From positions 1 through 23,271 of the forward strand of contig CADAXH010000004.1 in NCBI GenBank assembly GCA_902791785.1: a stretch of DNA of 23,271 nt, given 5' to 3'. The notes under the pieces were generated by a model. That model was not told the DNA's origin. It saw only the letters and a program-made list of their open reading frames with translations, and did no database searches. This document shows, piece by piece, positions 1 through 7,616 of the stretch. Within the stretch, counting starts at the first letter, position 1; each line of letters begins with the position of its first letter. This DNA is from an uncultured Ruminococcus sp. Lineage in GTDB: Bacteria; Bacillota; Clostridia; Oscillospirales; CAG-272. A program made the position numbers and the translations under genes.

Positions 1-2
1 AT

Positions 3-284
3 ACAGTTGCAGCGACAATAATGACGAATGACAATCTGTGTCTTGAAGAATATGTAAGCATGATAAAGACTCATACGGAAAATCCTTATGAAGCAACTGT
101 AGACGGAAGAAATTATTACGTTTACTATGTTCCCGCTGACACAACAAGCACAAAGACATACATAAGCGTTCCGGAAAACGGCAAGCTGGTTGATTCATTC
201 GCTTCACAGAGCGGAATCACTTCAGGCATGTACACCGTTTCAGGCGACAACGCAGGCGGATTCATTATCACAATCGCAAAATAA
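3..284 (+). CDS. C-terminal fragment of an unrecognised protein
   Basis: This frame is open from the left edge of the window to a TAA at 282-284, so the ATG at 21 is probably an internal methionine and not the start. About 93 residues are visible. They are rich in Thr, Ser, Tyr, Val and Gly, with alternating polar and hydrophobic residues and no obvious membrane segment, as in a beta-rich extracytoplasmic or secreted domain. The end reads like a beta-strand (GGFIITIAK). I recognise no family motif and assign no function. A strong hairpin terminator follows about 20 bases after the stop, so this is the last gene of its transcription unit. The gene start lies outside the window. Confidence 0.6.
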   Translation, partial: TVAATIMTNDNLCLEEYVSMIKTHTENPYEATVDGRNYYVYYVPADTTSTKTYISVPENGKLVDSFASQSGITSGMYTVSGDNAGGFIITIAK

Positions 285-304
285 TCCGGCAAATAACCAA
301 TTTG

Positions 305-331
305 AACAGCCCAACTCGTTTGGGCTGTTTT
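305..331 (+). terminator. Rho-independent terminator after the first partial gene
   Basis: A perfect 10-bp stem (305-314 with 320-329, core AACAGCCCAA/TTGGGCTGTT) has a 5-base loop and runs into a short T tract at 328-331. It lies between the stop at 284 and the helicase ATG at 349. It also argues that the helicase does not start at the in-frame ATG at 190, because that start would place this hairpin inside the coding region. Confidence 0.75.
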
Positions 332-348
332 CAAACAAAGGACTTTTT

Positions 349-2580
349 ATGGAAGACAACAATTCTGTTTTTTCAAAATACTGCCCTCTTGTAAGGGAAT
401 TCATCTACAAAATGGGATGGGATGAACTGAGACCGGTTCAGACTGCAGCTGCAGATGTTCTGTTCAACACGGAAGACAACCTGATTTTGTGTTCGAACAC
501 CGCTTCAGGAAAAACCGAAGCGGCATTCTTCCCTATCATAACTGACCTTATTGAGCATCCTGACAATTCAGTACAGGTACTTTATGTTGCGCCTTTAAAG
601 AGTCTGATTAACGACCAGTTCTACAGACTGGATGAGTTGCTTGAAGACTCCGGAATACCCGTTTGCAGATGGCACGGGGACGTCTCACAGTCAAGAAAGA
701 CAAAACTGCTTGAAAACCCTCAGGGTATACTGCAGATAACACCTGAATCCATTGAGAGCCTTCTCATAAACAGAAGTTCAGATATCCTGAGAATATTCGG
801 CGGCCTCAAATATATCGTCATAGATGAAATTCACACTCTCATGGGAGCCGATAGAGGATCCCAGGTTATCTGTCAGATTGACAGGATAGCAAGGCTCATA
901 GGACATCAGCCAAGAAGAATAGGTTTGTCAGCGACCATAGGCAACGTGGAAATCGCATGCAAATGGCTTGAAGGCAATTCCCACAGAAATACAATCGCAC
1001 CCGTGTTTAAGGACACGCAGACACAATGGAATCTGGCGCTTGAACATTTTTATGTCCAGGACGACAAAAACATGGCTGAACCCGAAACTCAGAACCCAAA
1101 AGAAAACAAGACTGCAATTGACAGCGGGTACGAATACATTTATGACTGTGCAACTCAGAAAAAATCCATCATTTTTTCAAATTCCAGGGAAGAAACCGAA
1201 TATGTCTGTGAAACAATGCACCAGATTGCATCTCTGAGAAACGACAGGGACATATTCTACATTCACCACGGAAACCTGTCAGCGGCCATCCGTGAGGAAT
1301 CCGAACAAAAACTCAAAGACGATGACGAGATGATATCCACGTGTGCGACAGTCACTCTTGAACTCGGTGTAGACATCGGAAGACTTGACAGGATAGTTCA
1401 TATCAATTCTCCTGCCAAGGTTTCCAGTTTCCTTCAGAGACTGGGCCGCAGCGGAAGACGCGGTACTCCTCCGGAGATGATAATGGTATTCAGGGAAGAA
1501 TATCCCCTTCCCGACACTCCTATTCAGGATCTGTTTCCATGGGAATTGCTCAGAGGTTCCTCCATAGTCGACGTTTACATCAAAGAACGTTTTGTTGGAC
1601 CTCCTTACATTAAGAAGCTGCCTTTGAGTCTTCTGTTCCATCAGACTCTCTCCATACTTGCAACATCGGGAGAACTAAAGCCCGCTGAACTTGCAGAAAG
1701 AATATTCAGTCTTTCGCCATTTGAGAATGTGGACAAAGAGGACTACAGAGAACTTGTTGTCGACATGTGCAAAAGAAGATTCCTGGAATACAGCCCCGAA
1801 GACTCCCTGCTGATTGGAGTTGAGGGAGAAAAGCTGCTGAAGAGCTTCAAATTCTATGCGGTTTTCAAGGATTCTAATGACTATTCAGTCAAGTGCGAAA
1901 GCAATGAAATAGGGACAATTTCCACTCCCCATCCGATTGGAGAAAGGTTTGCTCTGGCTGGCAGGGTCTGGGAAGTTACCGATTTGGATCTTGCAAGAAA
2001 AATGATCTTCGTCAAACAGATTGAAGGAAAAATGGAAATATCCTGGCCGGGCGACTTTGGTGAAGTTGACACCAAGGTTATGGAAAACATCTACAAACTT
2101 CTGACAACAGACGCATCCCTTCCATACCTTAAGCCTCAGGCTCAAAGACGAATGGAATCTGCGAGAATCCTTGCTCAGAACATTGGAATTAAGGATCATA
2201 TGATTATTTCTCTGGGCGGCATGAACAAAGTCATGTTTCCGTGGCTTGGAACCCGTAGCAATTCAACACTGGTAAGGATTCTGAAAAAATACGCTTCTTC
2301 ACTAAAAATCTATGATGTTGAACACAATGGCTGTTTCTATATAACTTTCAAAAGCGACGAGTCCTGTGATGATTTGATGAAAAACATAACAAAGCTCATC
2401 GCCTCTTTGAAACCAATTGACACATTTGGTCTCGTATCAGACAGTGAATTATTGAGAAGCGACAAATTTGATCCGTATATCAAACCTTCACTGCTGAAAA
2501 AGGCTTTTGCACTGGACAAACTGAGAGGATATGAGATAGAAGAAAGATTTCTTGTCAACAATTTGTTCAAACAATCTTAA
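349..2580 (+). CDS. Lhr-type DEAD/DEAH-box ATP-dependent helicase, short form
   Basis: This is a superfamily 2 helicase of 743 residues with two RecA-like domains. Visible motifs are Walker A TASGKTEA near residues 51-58 (Lys55), APLKSL near 81-86, DEIH at 159-162 (motif II), SAT at 194-196, the Lhr-like TLELGVDIG near 336-344, and QRLGRSGRR at 363-371 (motif VI arginines). About 370 more residues follow, consistent with the winged-helix and accessory domains of Lhr proteins, but the very long C-terminal extension of full-size Lhr is absent. Lhr proteins unwind DNA or RNA-DNA duplexes using ATP; the specific role here is unknown. I chose ATG 349, with AAGG just upstream. The frame stays open to an ATG at 190, but that overlaps the preceding gene and its terminator. 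The gene appears to stand alone. Confidence 0.85.
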   Translation: MEDNNSVFSKYCPLVREFIYKMGWDELRPVQTAAADVLFNTEDNLILCSNTASGKTEAAFFPIITDLIEHPDNSVQVLYVAPLKSLINDQFYRLDELLEDSGIPVCRWHGDVSQSRKTKLLENPQGILQITPESIESLLINRSSDILRIFGGLKYIVIDEIHTLMGADRGSQVICQIDRIARLIGHQPRRIGLSATIGNVEIACKWLEGNSHRNTIAPVFKDTQTQWNLALEHFYVQDDKNMAEPETQNPKENKTAIDSGYEYIYDCATQKKSIIFSNSREETEYVCETMHQIASLRNDRDIFYIHHGNLSAAIREESEQKLKDDDEMISTCATVTLELGVDIGRLDRIVHINSPAKVSSFLQRLGRSGRRGTPPEMIMVFREEYPLPDTPIQDLFPWELLRGSSIVDVYIKERFVGPPYIKKLPLSLLFHQTLSILATSGELKPAELAERIFSLSPFENVDKEDYRELVVDMCKRRFLEYSPEDSLLIGVEGEKLLKSFKFYAVFKDSNDYSVKCESNEIGTISTPHPIGERFALAGRVWEVTDLDLARKMIFVKQIEGKMEISWPGDFGEVDTKVMENIYKLLTTDASLPYLKPQAQRRMESARILAQNIGIKDHMIISLGGMNKVMFPWLGTRSNSTLVRILKKYASSLKIYDVEHNGCFYITFKSDESCDDLMKNITKLIASLKPIDTFGLVSDSELLRSDKFDPYIKPSLLKKAFALDKLRGYEIEERFLVNNLFKQS

Positions 2581-2591
2581 CAACAAAAAGG

Positions 2592-2620
2592 TTGCAATAT
2601 TTTATCAATATAAGTAAAAT
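2592..2620 (+). promoter_or_regulatory. Probable SigmaA promoter for the envelope-polymer genes
   Basis: TTGCAA (2592-2597) is separated by 17 bases from TAAAAT (2615-2620). It lies just after the helicase stop and would give a leader of about 110 bases before the ATG at 2739. The match is good (5/6 and 5/6) with ideal spacing, but there is no experimental support. Confidence 0.6.
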
Positions 2621-2738
2621 AGAGTCTGTATTTTAAATAAGTATGAGATTAAGCGACGGATAGTTCGTCAAATAGATATCAAAAAATGGAGTATTAAAGG
2701 CGTCGGTTATATACACTAATCAGCTCCTTCAGTGTTTT

Positions 2739-4445
2739 ATGAAAGAAAAAAAGAACATTTTGCTGCCAATACTTACGAGTTTTGTATTCAGCTTCACATT
2801 TTTATTTTTCGGAACTTATGAGATTTTTGTATCAAACAGCGAGGAACTTGTATTTGGTTTATCCAATTTCATAGTCCCTGTTATAATCATATCTCTGTCA
2901 GTCTTTGCGGTATTGTCGCTGATACTGATATTTGTTCCGGGAATAGTCGGAAGAATTCTGAATGGTATTGTATTCGGGCTTACCATCTGCGGATACATCC
3001 AGGGAAACTTTTTGAATATTGGAGTTAACTCACTCATTTCCGATGATGTCGGTTCTGCGCCTGAAACATGGTTTGTGATTCTTGACGTTGCCATCTGGGT
3101 GATACTTCTAGGCGGAATCATTTTTGCCTTTATTATGACAAAGAAGGTAAAAGTAATCAAAACCGTAGCAATCTTTCTTTGCGTTCTGCTCGTCGGAATG
3201 CAGGGCACAGCACTTGTGACAGAGTCAATCAGTTACTCAAACAAACTTGAAGAACAGGGCAATTCCCTTTTGAATGACACAGATTATATTCTGACCACAA
3301 GAGGTCTTTATGAGGTGTCCAAAAAGAACAATGTTGTCATCATTGTCCTGGACAGATTTGATATATCCTACTATGAAGACGTTGTCGATGAAGACCCGGA
3401 ATTCTTCAACAAGCTTGAAGATTTCACATTGTACACGGACAATGTTTCGCTCTATTCCCGCACATATCCTTCCATTGCAACCATGGTAACGAATGTGGAC
3501 AATGATTTCTCAGCAACTGCAGCTGAATATTTTGAGTATGCATACAACAATTCAGATTTTCTTGACGATCTCGAAGCAAACGACTACAGAATAAAAGTTT
3601 ATTCAGGCAATTACTATTCTTACAGAAATGCTTCAGCTTTGAGAAGAGCTTACAATGTTCAGCCAAAGGTCGGGGAAATGACAGTTCCTGACACATGGGG
3701 CCTTGCAGGAAGCATGATTCAGCTTTCACTATACAGATACTTCCCCATTATCCTCAAATCGACAATAAGAATTGCCTCAACCAGTTTCAGCAAATATATT
3801 GCATATGAAGAAGTCTATCCGGTATATACAAATGACTCAAATGTTGAATTCTGTCAGAACGTACTGAATAACGGTCTTTCACTTGACAACAAGGACAATG
3901 CTTATACATTCATACATCTGCATGGATGTCATGATCCGGTCACAATGGATGAAGACTGCAATGAATTTGAAGAAGGTGTGCGTTCTGTCAGCAACACACG
4001 CGGATGCTTCAAGATGATTTATGAATACATAAGCGAACTTAAGCGCCTCGGTGTATATAACAATTCAACCATCATAATAACGGGAGATCATCCGAGAGCA
4101 CGCAGCGACACCACTATTCCGACACAGCCGAGAATAGCCGCACTGTTTGTCAAGCAGGCAAATCCTGATGGTGTAACCAAGCCGTTTACTATTTCAACTG
4201 AGCCCGTATCTCAAGCCAATCTCTTTGCTTCCATAATTAAATCCGCAGGCATAAAAACCGAAAAGGATTACGGAAAAGCTTACTGGGAGATGAATGACGG
4301 AGACAACGCGGTGAGAGTCCATAAATTCCAGTGTACTCTTGATGACGGAACTCACATTTTAGAGTTCACCATCAAAGGAAACGGAAGAGATTTCAAAAAC
4401 TGGGAAATCACGAACGACACAAACATAGGGAGACTGTATAAGTAA
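2739..4445 (+). CDS. Membrane-anchored sulfatase/alkaline-phosphatase-fold enzyme, LtaS-like in architecture
   Basis: The N-terminus holds about four to five hydrophobic segments (roughly 7-30, 41-66, 73-90, 111-133, 139-160). A linker and an extracytoplasmic catalytic domain of the alkaline phosphatase superfamily follow, from about residue 195 to the end. Likely metal ligands and nucleophile are Asp205 in VLDRFD, Thr242 in RTYPS, the FIHLHGCHD cluster (393-399) and Asp450-His451 in TGDHPR. This layout matches lipoteichoic-acid synthases and other phosphoglycerol or phosphoethanolamine transferases, which move a phospho-alcohol from a lipid to an envelope polymer. The substrate here is not determined, and a phosphodiesterase or sulfatase activity cannot be excluded. 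It lies 3 bases upstream of the YidC-TagF fusion, so the two are probably co-expressed. The ATG has no visible Shine-Dalgarno sequence and no better in-frame start exists. Confidence 0.8.
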   Translation: MKEKKNILLPILTSFVFSFTFLFFGTYEIFVSNSEELVFGLSNFIVPVIIISLSVFAVLSLILIFVPGIVGRILNGIVFGLTICGYIQGNFLNIGVNSLISDDVGSAPETWFVILDVAIWVILLGGIIFAFIMTKKVKVIKTVAIFLCVLLVGMQGTALVTESISYSNKLEEQGNSLLNDTDYILTTRGLYEVSKKNNVVIIVLDRFDISYYEDVVDEDPEFFNKLEDFTLYTDNVSLYSRTYPSIATMVTNVDNDFSATAAEYFEYAYNNSDFLDDLEANDYRIKVYSGNYYSYRNASALRRAYNVQPKVGEMTVPDTWGLAGSMIQLSLYRYFPIILKSTIRIASTSFSKYIAYEEVYPVYTNDSNVEFCQNVLNNGLSLDNKDNAYTFIHLHGCHDPVTMDEDCNEFEEGVRSVSNTRGCFKMIYEYISELKRLGVYNNSTIIITGDHPRARSDTTIPTQPRIAALFVKQANPDGVTKPFTISTEPVSQANLFASIIKSAGIKTEKDYGKAYWEMNDGDNAVRVHKFQCTLDDGTHILEFTIKGNGRDFKNWEITNDTNIGRLYK

Positions 4446-4448
4446 ACC

Positions 4449-6512
4449 ATGGGAACAATAATGCATTACATATGCATCCCCTTCGGATGGCTGATGCAAT
4501 TGTCAATGACGGTTGTTGGAAACTATGCTCTTGCTATAGTTTTCTTCACACTTCTTACGAAGATAATTCTGATGCCTGTATCCCTTTGGGTGCATGTAAA
4601 CTCAATCAAGATGGTAAAAATCCAGCCGAGCATCAACTATGCAACAGCTGAATTTTACGGAGACAAGGAAAGAATTGCCGAAGAACAGACAAAACTCTAC
4701 AAAAAGGCAGGCTACAATCCTTTTGCTTCTGTAATACCGCTACTCTTACAGATAGTTCTTCTGATGTGTGTTGTTTACATCATCAAAGAGCCTCTGACAT
4801 ATATCCTGAAAATCTCCGACGATGTCTGCATGGAACTTGCAAAAGTGTGCGGTGTTGCTGATTTCAGAGAAGATCAGCTCGCAATTATGGACATTATTGC
4901 CCAGGGTAAGATATCTACAGCTTCCCTCTCAGCAAACGCTCTGACAGCTGTTGAAAGCATCAAGAGTTTTGATTTGACATTCCTTGGCCTCAGCCTCAAT
5001 GTTGTGCCGAGCGAAGCAATGGGAATATATATTCTTGTTCCGGTAGTTGCTGGTGTGTCATCATTCCTTATGTGCCTTGCACAGAATGCTTTGAATGTCC
5101 TTCAGAAAGAACAGTCTGCCCTTAACAAGTACGGGGTAACAATAATTTCTGTAGGCGTATCGCTTATACTTGGCTTCTTTGTCTATTCAGGCGTTGCACT
5201 TTACTGGGTATGCAGCAACGTTCTCGCTGTTGTAGTTCAGGTAATATTGAACCTTATTATCAATCCATGGAAAAAGGTTGACAAGGAAGAACTGGAAAAG
5301 AGCAGACAGAAACTGGCTGAACTCAAGTCGTTTGCCAAATCAGATGACAAGGACAAAGAAAATAAAAAGCGCGAAAAAGCCGATTACAAGCGTTTTTTCA
5401 GCGTAGTCAACAAACATCTTGTCTTCTATTCTGAAAAGAGCGGTTTCTTCAAATATTTCGAAACACTGATCAATGGAATCATTTCAAAATCGAATGTAAC
5501 CATTCACTATATTACAAATGATCCAAATGACAGAATATTCGAACTCGCGAAAACAAACAAACAAATCCAGCCTTATTACATTGGAATCAACAAACTGATT
5601 CCCATGATGATGAAAATGGATGCAGATATAGTTGTAATGACAACTCCTGATCTGGACAATCTGTTTTTAAAGAGATCATTAATCAGAAAAGATATAGAAT
5701 ACATCTACGTGCCTCATGACATGATGAGTGCTCACATGGGGTTCAGGGAAGGCGCATTCAACAATTTCGATACATTCTTTGCCGCAGGCCCGCACCTCAA
5801 AACTGAGATAAGGGCAATGGAGAAAATGTATAAAACCAAAGAAAAAACAATTGTTGAATTTGGTTATCCATACATGAAGAAACTTGCTGATTCATACGAG
5901 CAAATGGAAAAAGTCGAGCATGAAAAACCCGAAATCCTGATTGCTCCGTCCTGGCAGGAAGACAATCTTCTCGACAGCTGCATAGACAATCTGCTGACTA
6001 CTCTTTGTGATGGAAAATACCATGTGATAGTCAGACCTCATCCAGAATACATGAAGAGATTCAATGAAAAAATGCAGAATCTCATGAGCAGGTATTCAAA
6101 CATCGACGAATCAATACTTACATTTGAAACAGATTTCTCCAAGGATTCGTCAATATATCAGTCTGACCTTCTCATCACGGACTGGTCCGGTATCGCATAC
6201 GAATACAGTTTTGCCACAAAAAAACCGGTACTGTTTTTCAATACCAAACTGAAGATGCTCAATACAAACTGGGAAAAACTTGACCTGGTTCCGGTTGAAA
6301 TATCTCTCAGAAGCAAAGTTGGCATCAATCTTGAAAAAGATGACAAAGAAGGTATCGCACCCAGTGTCGAAAAGTTGCTGAATTCACAGGAAGAATACAG
6401 ACAGGCAATTACAACTGCTTTGTATGAAACTGTATATGACTTTGAAAACAGTGGTGCAAAAGGTGTACAATATATATTGAACAGTTTGGTTTCAAAATCC
6501 AAAAAGAATTAG
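4449..6512 (+). CDS. Fusion: YidC/Oxa1-type membrane insertase + CDP-glycerol glycerophosphotransferase (TagF-like)
   Basis: Residues 1-275 form a YidC/Oxa1/Alb3 core. They include TM1 with the charged groove position as Lys38 (TKIILMP), the cytoplasmic loop ending IQP, the segment LYKKAGYNPFASVIPLLLQ, and the C-terminal YSGVALYWVCSN followed by the last helix. A charged linker (277-311) leads to a cytoplasmic GT-B-like glycerophosphotransferase domain (about 315-685). That domain has VPHDMMS (His423), FFAAGPH, GYPYMKKL, IAPSWQE (498-504), RPHP (529-532) and LITDWSGIAYEYS (Asp578, Ser580), all characteristic of the CDP-glycerol:polyglycerophosphate glycerophosphotransferase family that builds teichoic acids. 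The YidC part alone is full length, so this is a true fusion in one uninterrupted frame. ATG 4461, with GGGA six bases upstream, is an alternative start four codons in. The domain calls are secure; why they are joined is inference. Confidence 0.88.
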   Translation: MGTIMHYICIPFGWLMQLSMTVVGNYALAIVFFTLLTKIILMPVSLWVHVNSIKMVKIQPSINYATAEFYGDKERIAEEQTKLYKKAGYNPFASVIPLLLQIVLLMCVVYIIKEPLTYILKISDDVCMELAKVCGVADFREDQLAIMDIIAQGKISTASLSANALTAVESIKSFDLTFLGLSLNVVPSEAMGIYILVPVVAGVSSFLMCLAQNALNVLQKEQSALNKYGVTIISVGVSLILGFFVYSGVALYWVCSNVLAVVVQVILNLIINPWKKVDKEELEKSRQKLAELKSFAKSDDKDKENKKREKADYKRFFSVVNKHLVFYSEKSGFFKYFETLINGIISKSNVTIHYITNDPNDRIFELAKTNKQIQPYYIGINKLIPMMMKMDADIVVMTTPDLDNLFLKRSLIRKDIEYIYVPHDMMSAHMGFREGAFNNFDTFFAAGPHLKTEIRAMEKMYKTKEKTIVEFGYPYMKKLADSYEQMEKVEHEKPEILIAPSWQEDNLLDSCIDNLLTTLCDGKYHVIVRPHPEYMKRFNEKMQNLMSRYSNIDESILTFETDFSKDSSIYQSDLLITDWSGIAYEYSFATKKPVLFFNTKLKMLNTNWEKLDLVPVEISLRSKVGINLEKDDKEGIAPSVEKLLNSQEEYRQAITTALYETVYDFENSGAKGVQYILNSLVSKSKKN

Positions 6513-6524
6513 GAGCCCTAGTAT

Positions 6525-6869
6525 ATGAAGAGAAAAAGCATAATATTTTCACTGATTTGCGCAGTTTCACTTATTTTTGTTTTTCAAATCAATTCATTTG
6601 CTTATCTGGACCCGTCAGTTGTGACGTATCTTGTTCAGGCAATTGCCGGTGTAGTAATTGCAGGAAGCGCAATATTCATTGTTTTGTGGAGAAAGTTCAG
6701 AAAGAAAGTTTCAAAAACTCTGAATATTGATGAAAACAAAAACAAGACTGTAGAAGAAGACGTAGTTATTCTCGACGAATCACAGAAAGATAATTCCGAA
6801 ACAGAAACACCCGCTGAAGAGCAGCAGGCAGAAACAGAAAACAAAGAAGACAAAAAAGAAGAACAGTGA
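6525..6869 (+). CDS. Small 'YLDP' membrane protein with acidic tail
   Basis: This 114-residue protein starts with a Sec-type signal or TM (Lys-Arg-Lys, then a hydrophobic stretch ending SFA near residue 26). The motif YLDPSVVTY (27-35) follows, then a second hydrophobic helix (about 36-55), a basic stop-transfer RKFRKK, and a Glu/Asp/Lys-rich, probably disordered tail of about 50 residues. Small proteins with a 'YLDP' or 'YIDP' motif directly after a signal peptide recur beside envelope-polysaccharide and sulfatase-like genes; I recall the pattern but know no defined function. AGGAG overlaps the preceding gene's stop about nine bases before the ATG, so translation is probably coupled to the YidC-TagF fusion. 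It is the last gene of the set and is followed by a terminator. Confidence 0.8.
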   Translation: MKRKSIIFSLICAVSLIFVFQINSFAYLDPSVVTYLVQAIAGVVIAGSAIFIVLWRKFRKKVSKTLNIDENKNKTVEEDVVILDESQKDNSETETPAEEQQAETENKEDKKEEQ

Positions 6870-6872
6870 CTT

Positions 6873-6904
6873 AATAAGCGGGCACCGGAAAGTGCCCGCT
6901 TATT
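6873..6904. terminator. Bidirectional terminator between convergent operons
   Basis: A 13-bp perfect stem (6873-6885 with 6892-6904, core AAGCGGGCAC/GTGCCCGCTT) encloses a 6-base loop, with T/A-rich flanks on both sides. It sits right after the small membrane protein (+) and directly abuts the TGA stop (6905-6907) of the cytidylyltransferase gene on the other strand, so it can serve both transcription units. The T tracts are short. Confidence 0.75.
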
Positions 6905-7606
6905 TCAGTTATATTCTCTGTAATTCGGATCAACTGTTTCCAGTTCAGCAACGCTGTCGATCTCAACTATCTGATCAGACTTGACAGGATGTACTCTGAG
7001 ATTCAGTTTTCCGAGTTCTCTGTTTACTATATCATCCCAGAAAAGTGTTTCATAAGTTCCAGGTTTGCTGTAAGCATCATCAATTGAATCACGGATAAGT
7101 CCGGCGTCACCGGCCTTGAACCATGCCACTCCGCACATGTTGTAGGCATCGTCGCCGTGCTTTCCGACTCTGGTGATTATTCCCTTTTCATTCAAATCAA
7201 AAACCCAGTCGTCTGAATGACCTTTCACAAACTTTCCGAAGTAGCAGGAACCTTCAAGCTTATCTCTGAAAATGGAAGGATCGGAAACAAACAAATCAGC
7301 TTCACATATAAAGCAGTCATCCGAACCCATTACTTCCCTTGCAGCGTGAATAGAAGATATATTGTTAATGGTTGTATATTCCGTATTTTCTATCAGTTCC
7401 AGTTTCGGATATTTTTCTGTCAGGTATTTAAATTGTTCTGATTTGTATCCGACAACAACATATACTCTTTCAACGAGTTCATACAATCCGTCAATTACAG
7501 TTTCAATCATTGGCTTTCCGTACACTTTTACCAAAGGTTTTGCAACCTTTTGAGTCAAAGGTGCCATTCTGGTTCCAAGTCCGGCAGCCATCAAAATCGC
7601 TATCAT
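6905..7606 (-). CDS. LicC-like CTP:phosphocholine cytidylyltransferase (sugar-nucleotidyltransferase family)
   Basis: The 233-residue product has the nucleotidyltransferase signature LMAAGLGTRMAPLT (5-18) and then Lys23-Pro24. NNISSIHAAR (81-90), CEADLF (101-106) and DDWVFD (132-137) follow, with WDD (190-192) and EIDSVAEL (215-222). The acidic residues Asp104 and Asp217 fit the magnesium ligands of LicC-type enzymes. Length and motif order match LicC, which makes CDP-choline from CTP and phosphocholine for decoration of teichoic acids or surface glycans. Other phospho-alcohols or sugar phosphates are possible substrates, since no licA, licB or licD gene is in the window. The ATG follows AGGAG, and that Shine-Dalgarno overlaps the stop codon of the upstream membrane-protein gene, indicating translational coupling. 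It is the last gene of the wal-containing run. Confidence 0.78.
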   Translation of the reverse strand: MIAILMAAGLGTRMAPLTQKVAKPLVKVYGKPMIETVIDGLYELVERVYVVVGYKSEQFKYLTEKYPKLELIENTEYTTINNISSIHAAREVMGSDDCFICEADLFVSDPSIFRDKLEGSCYFGKFVKGHSDDWVFDLNEKGIITRVGKHGDDAYNMCGVAWFKAGDAGLIRDSIDDAYSKPGTYETLFWDDIVNRELGKLNLRVHPVKSDQIVEIDSVAELETVDPNYREYN

Positions 7607-7616
7607 CTGCTCTCTC

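Noticed and set aside
190..348. In-frame 53-codon N-terminal extension of the helicase from ATG 190
   Set aside because: It overlaps the preceding gene's end and would translate through the 305-331 terminator hairpin; ATG 349 has AAGG upstream and gives a normal helicase N-terminus.
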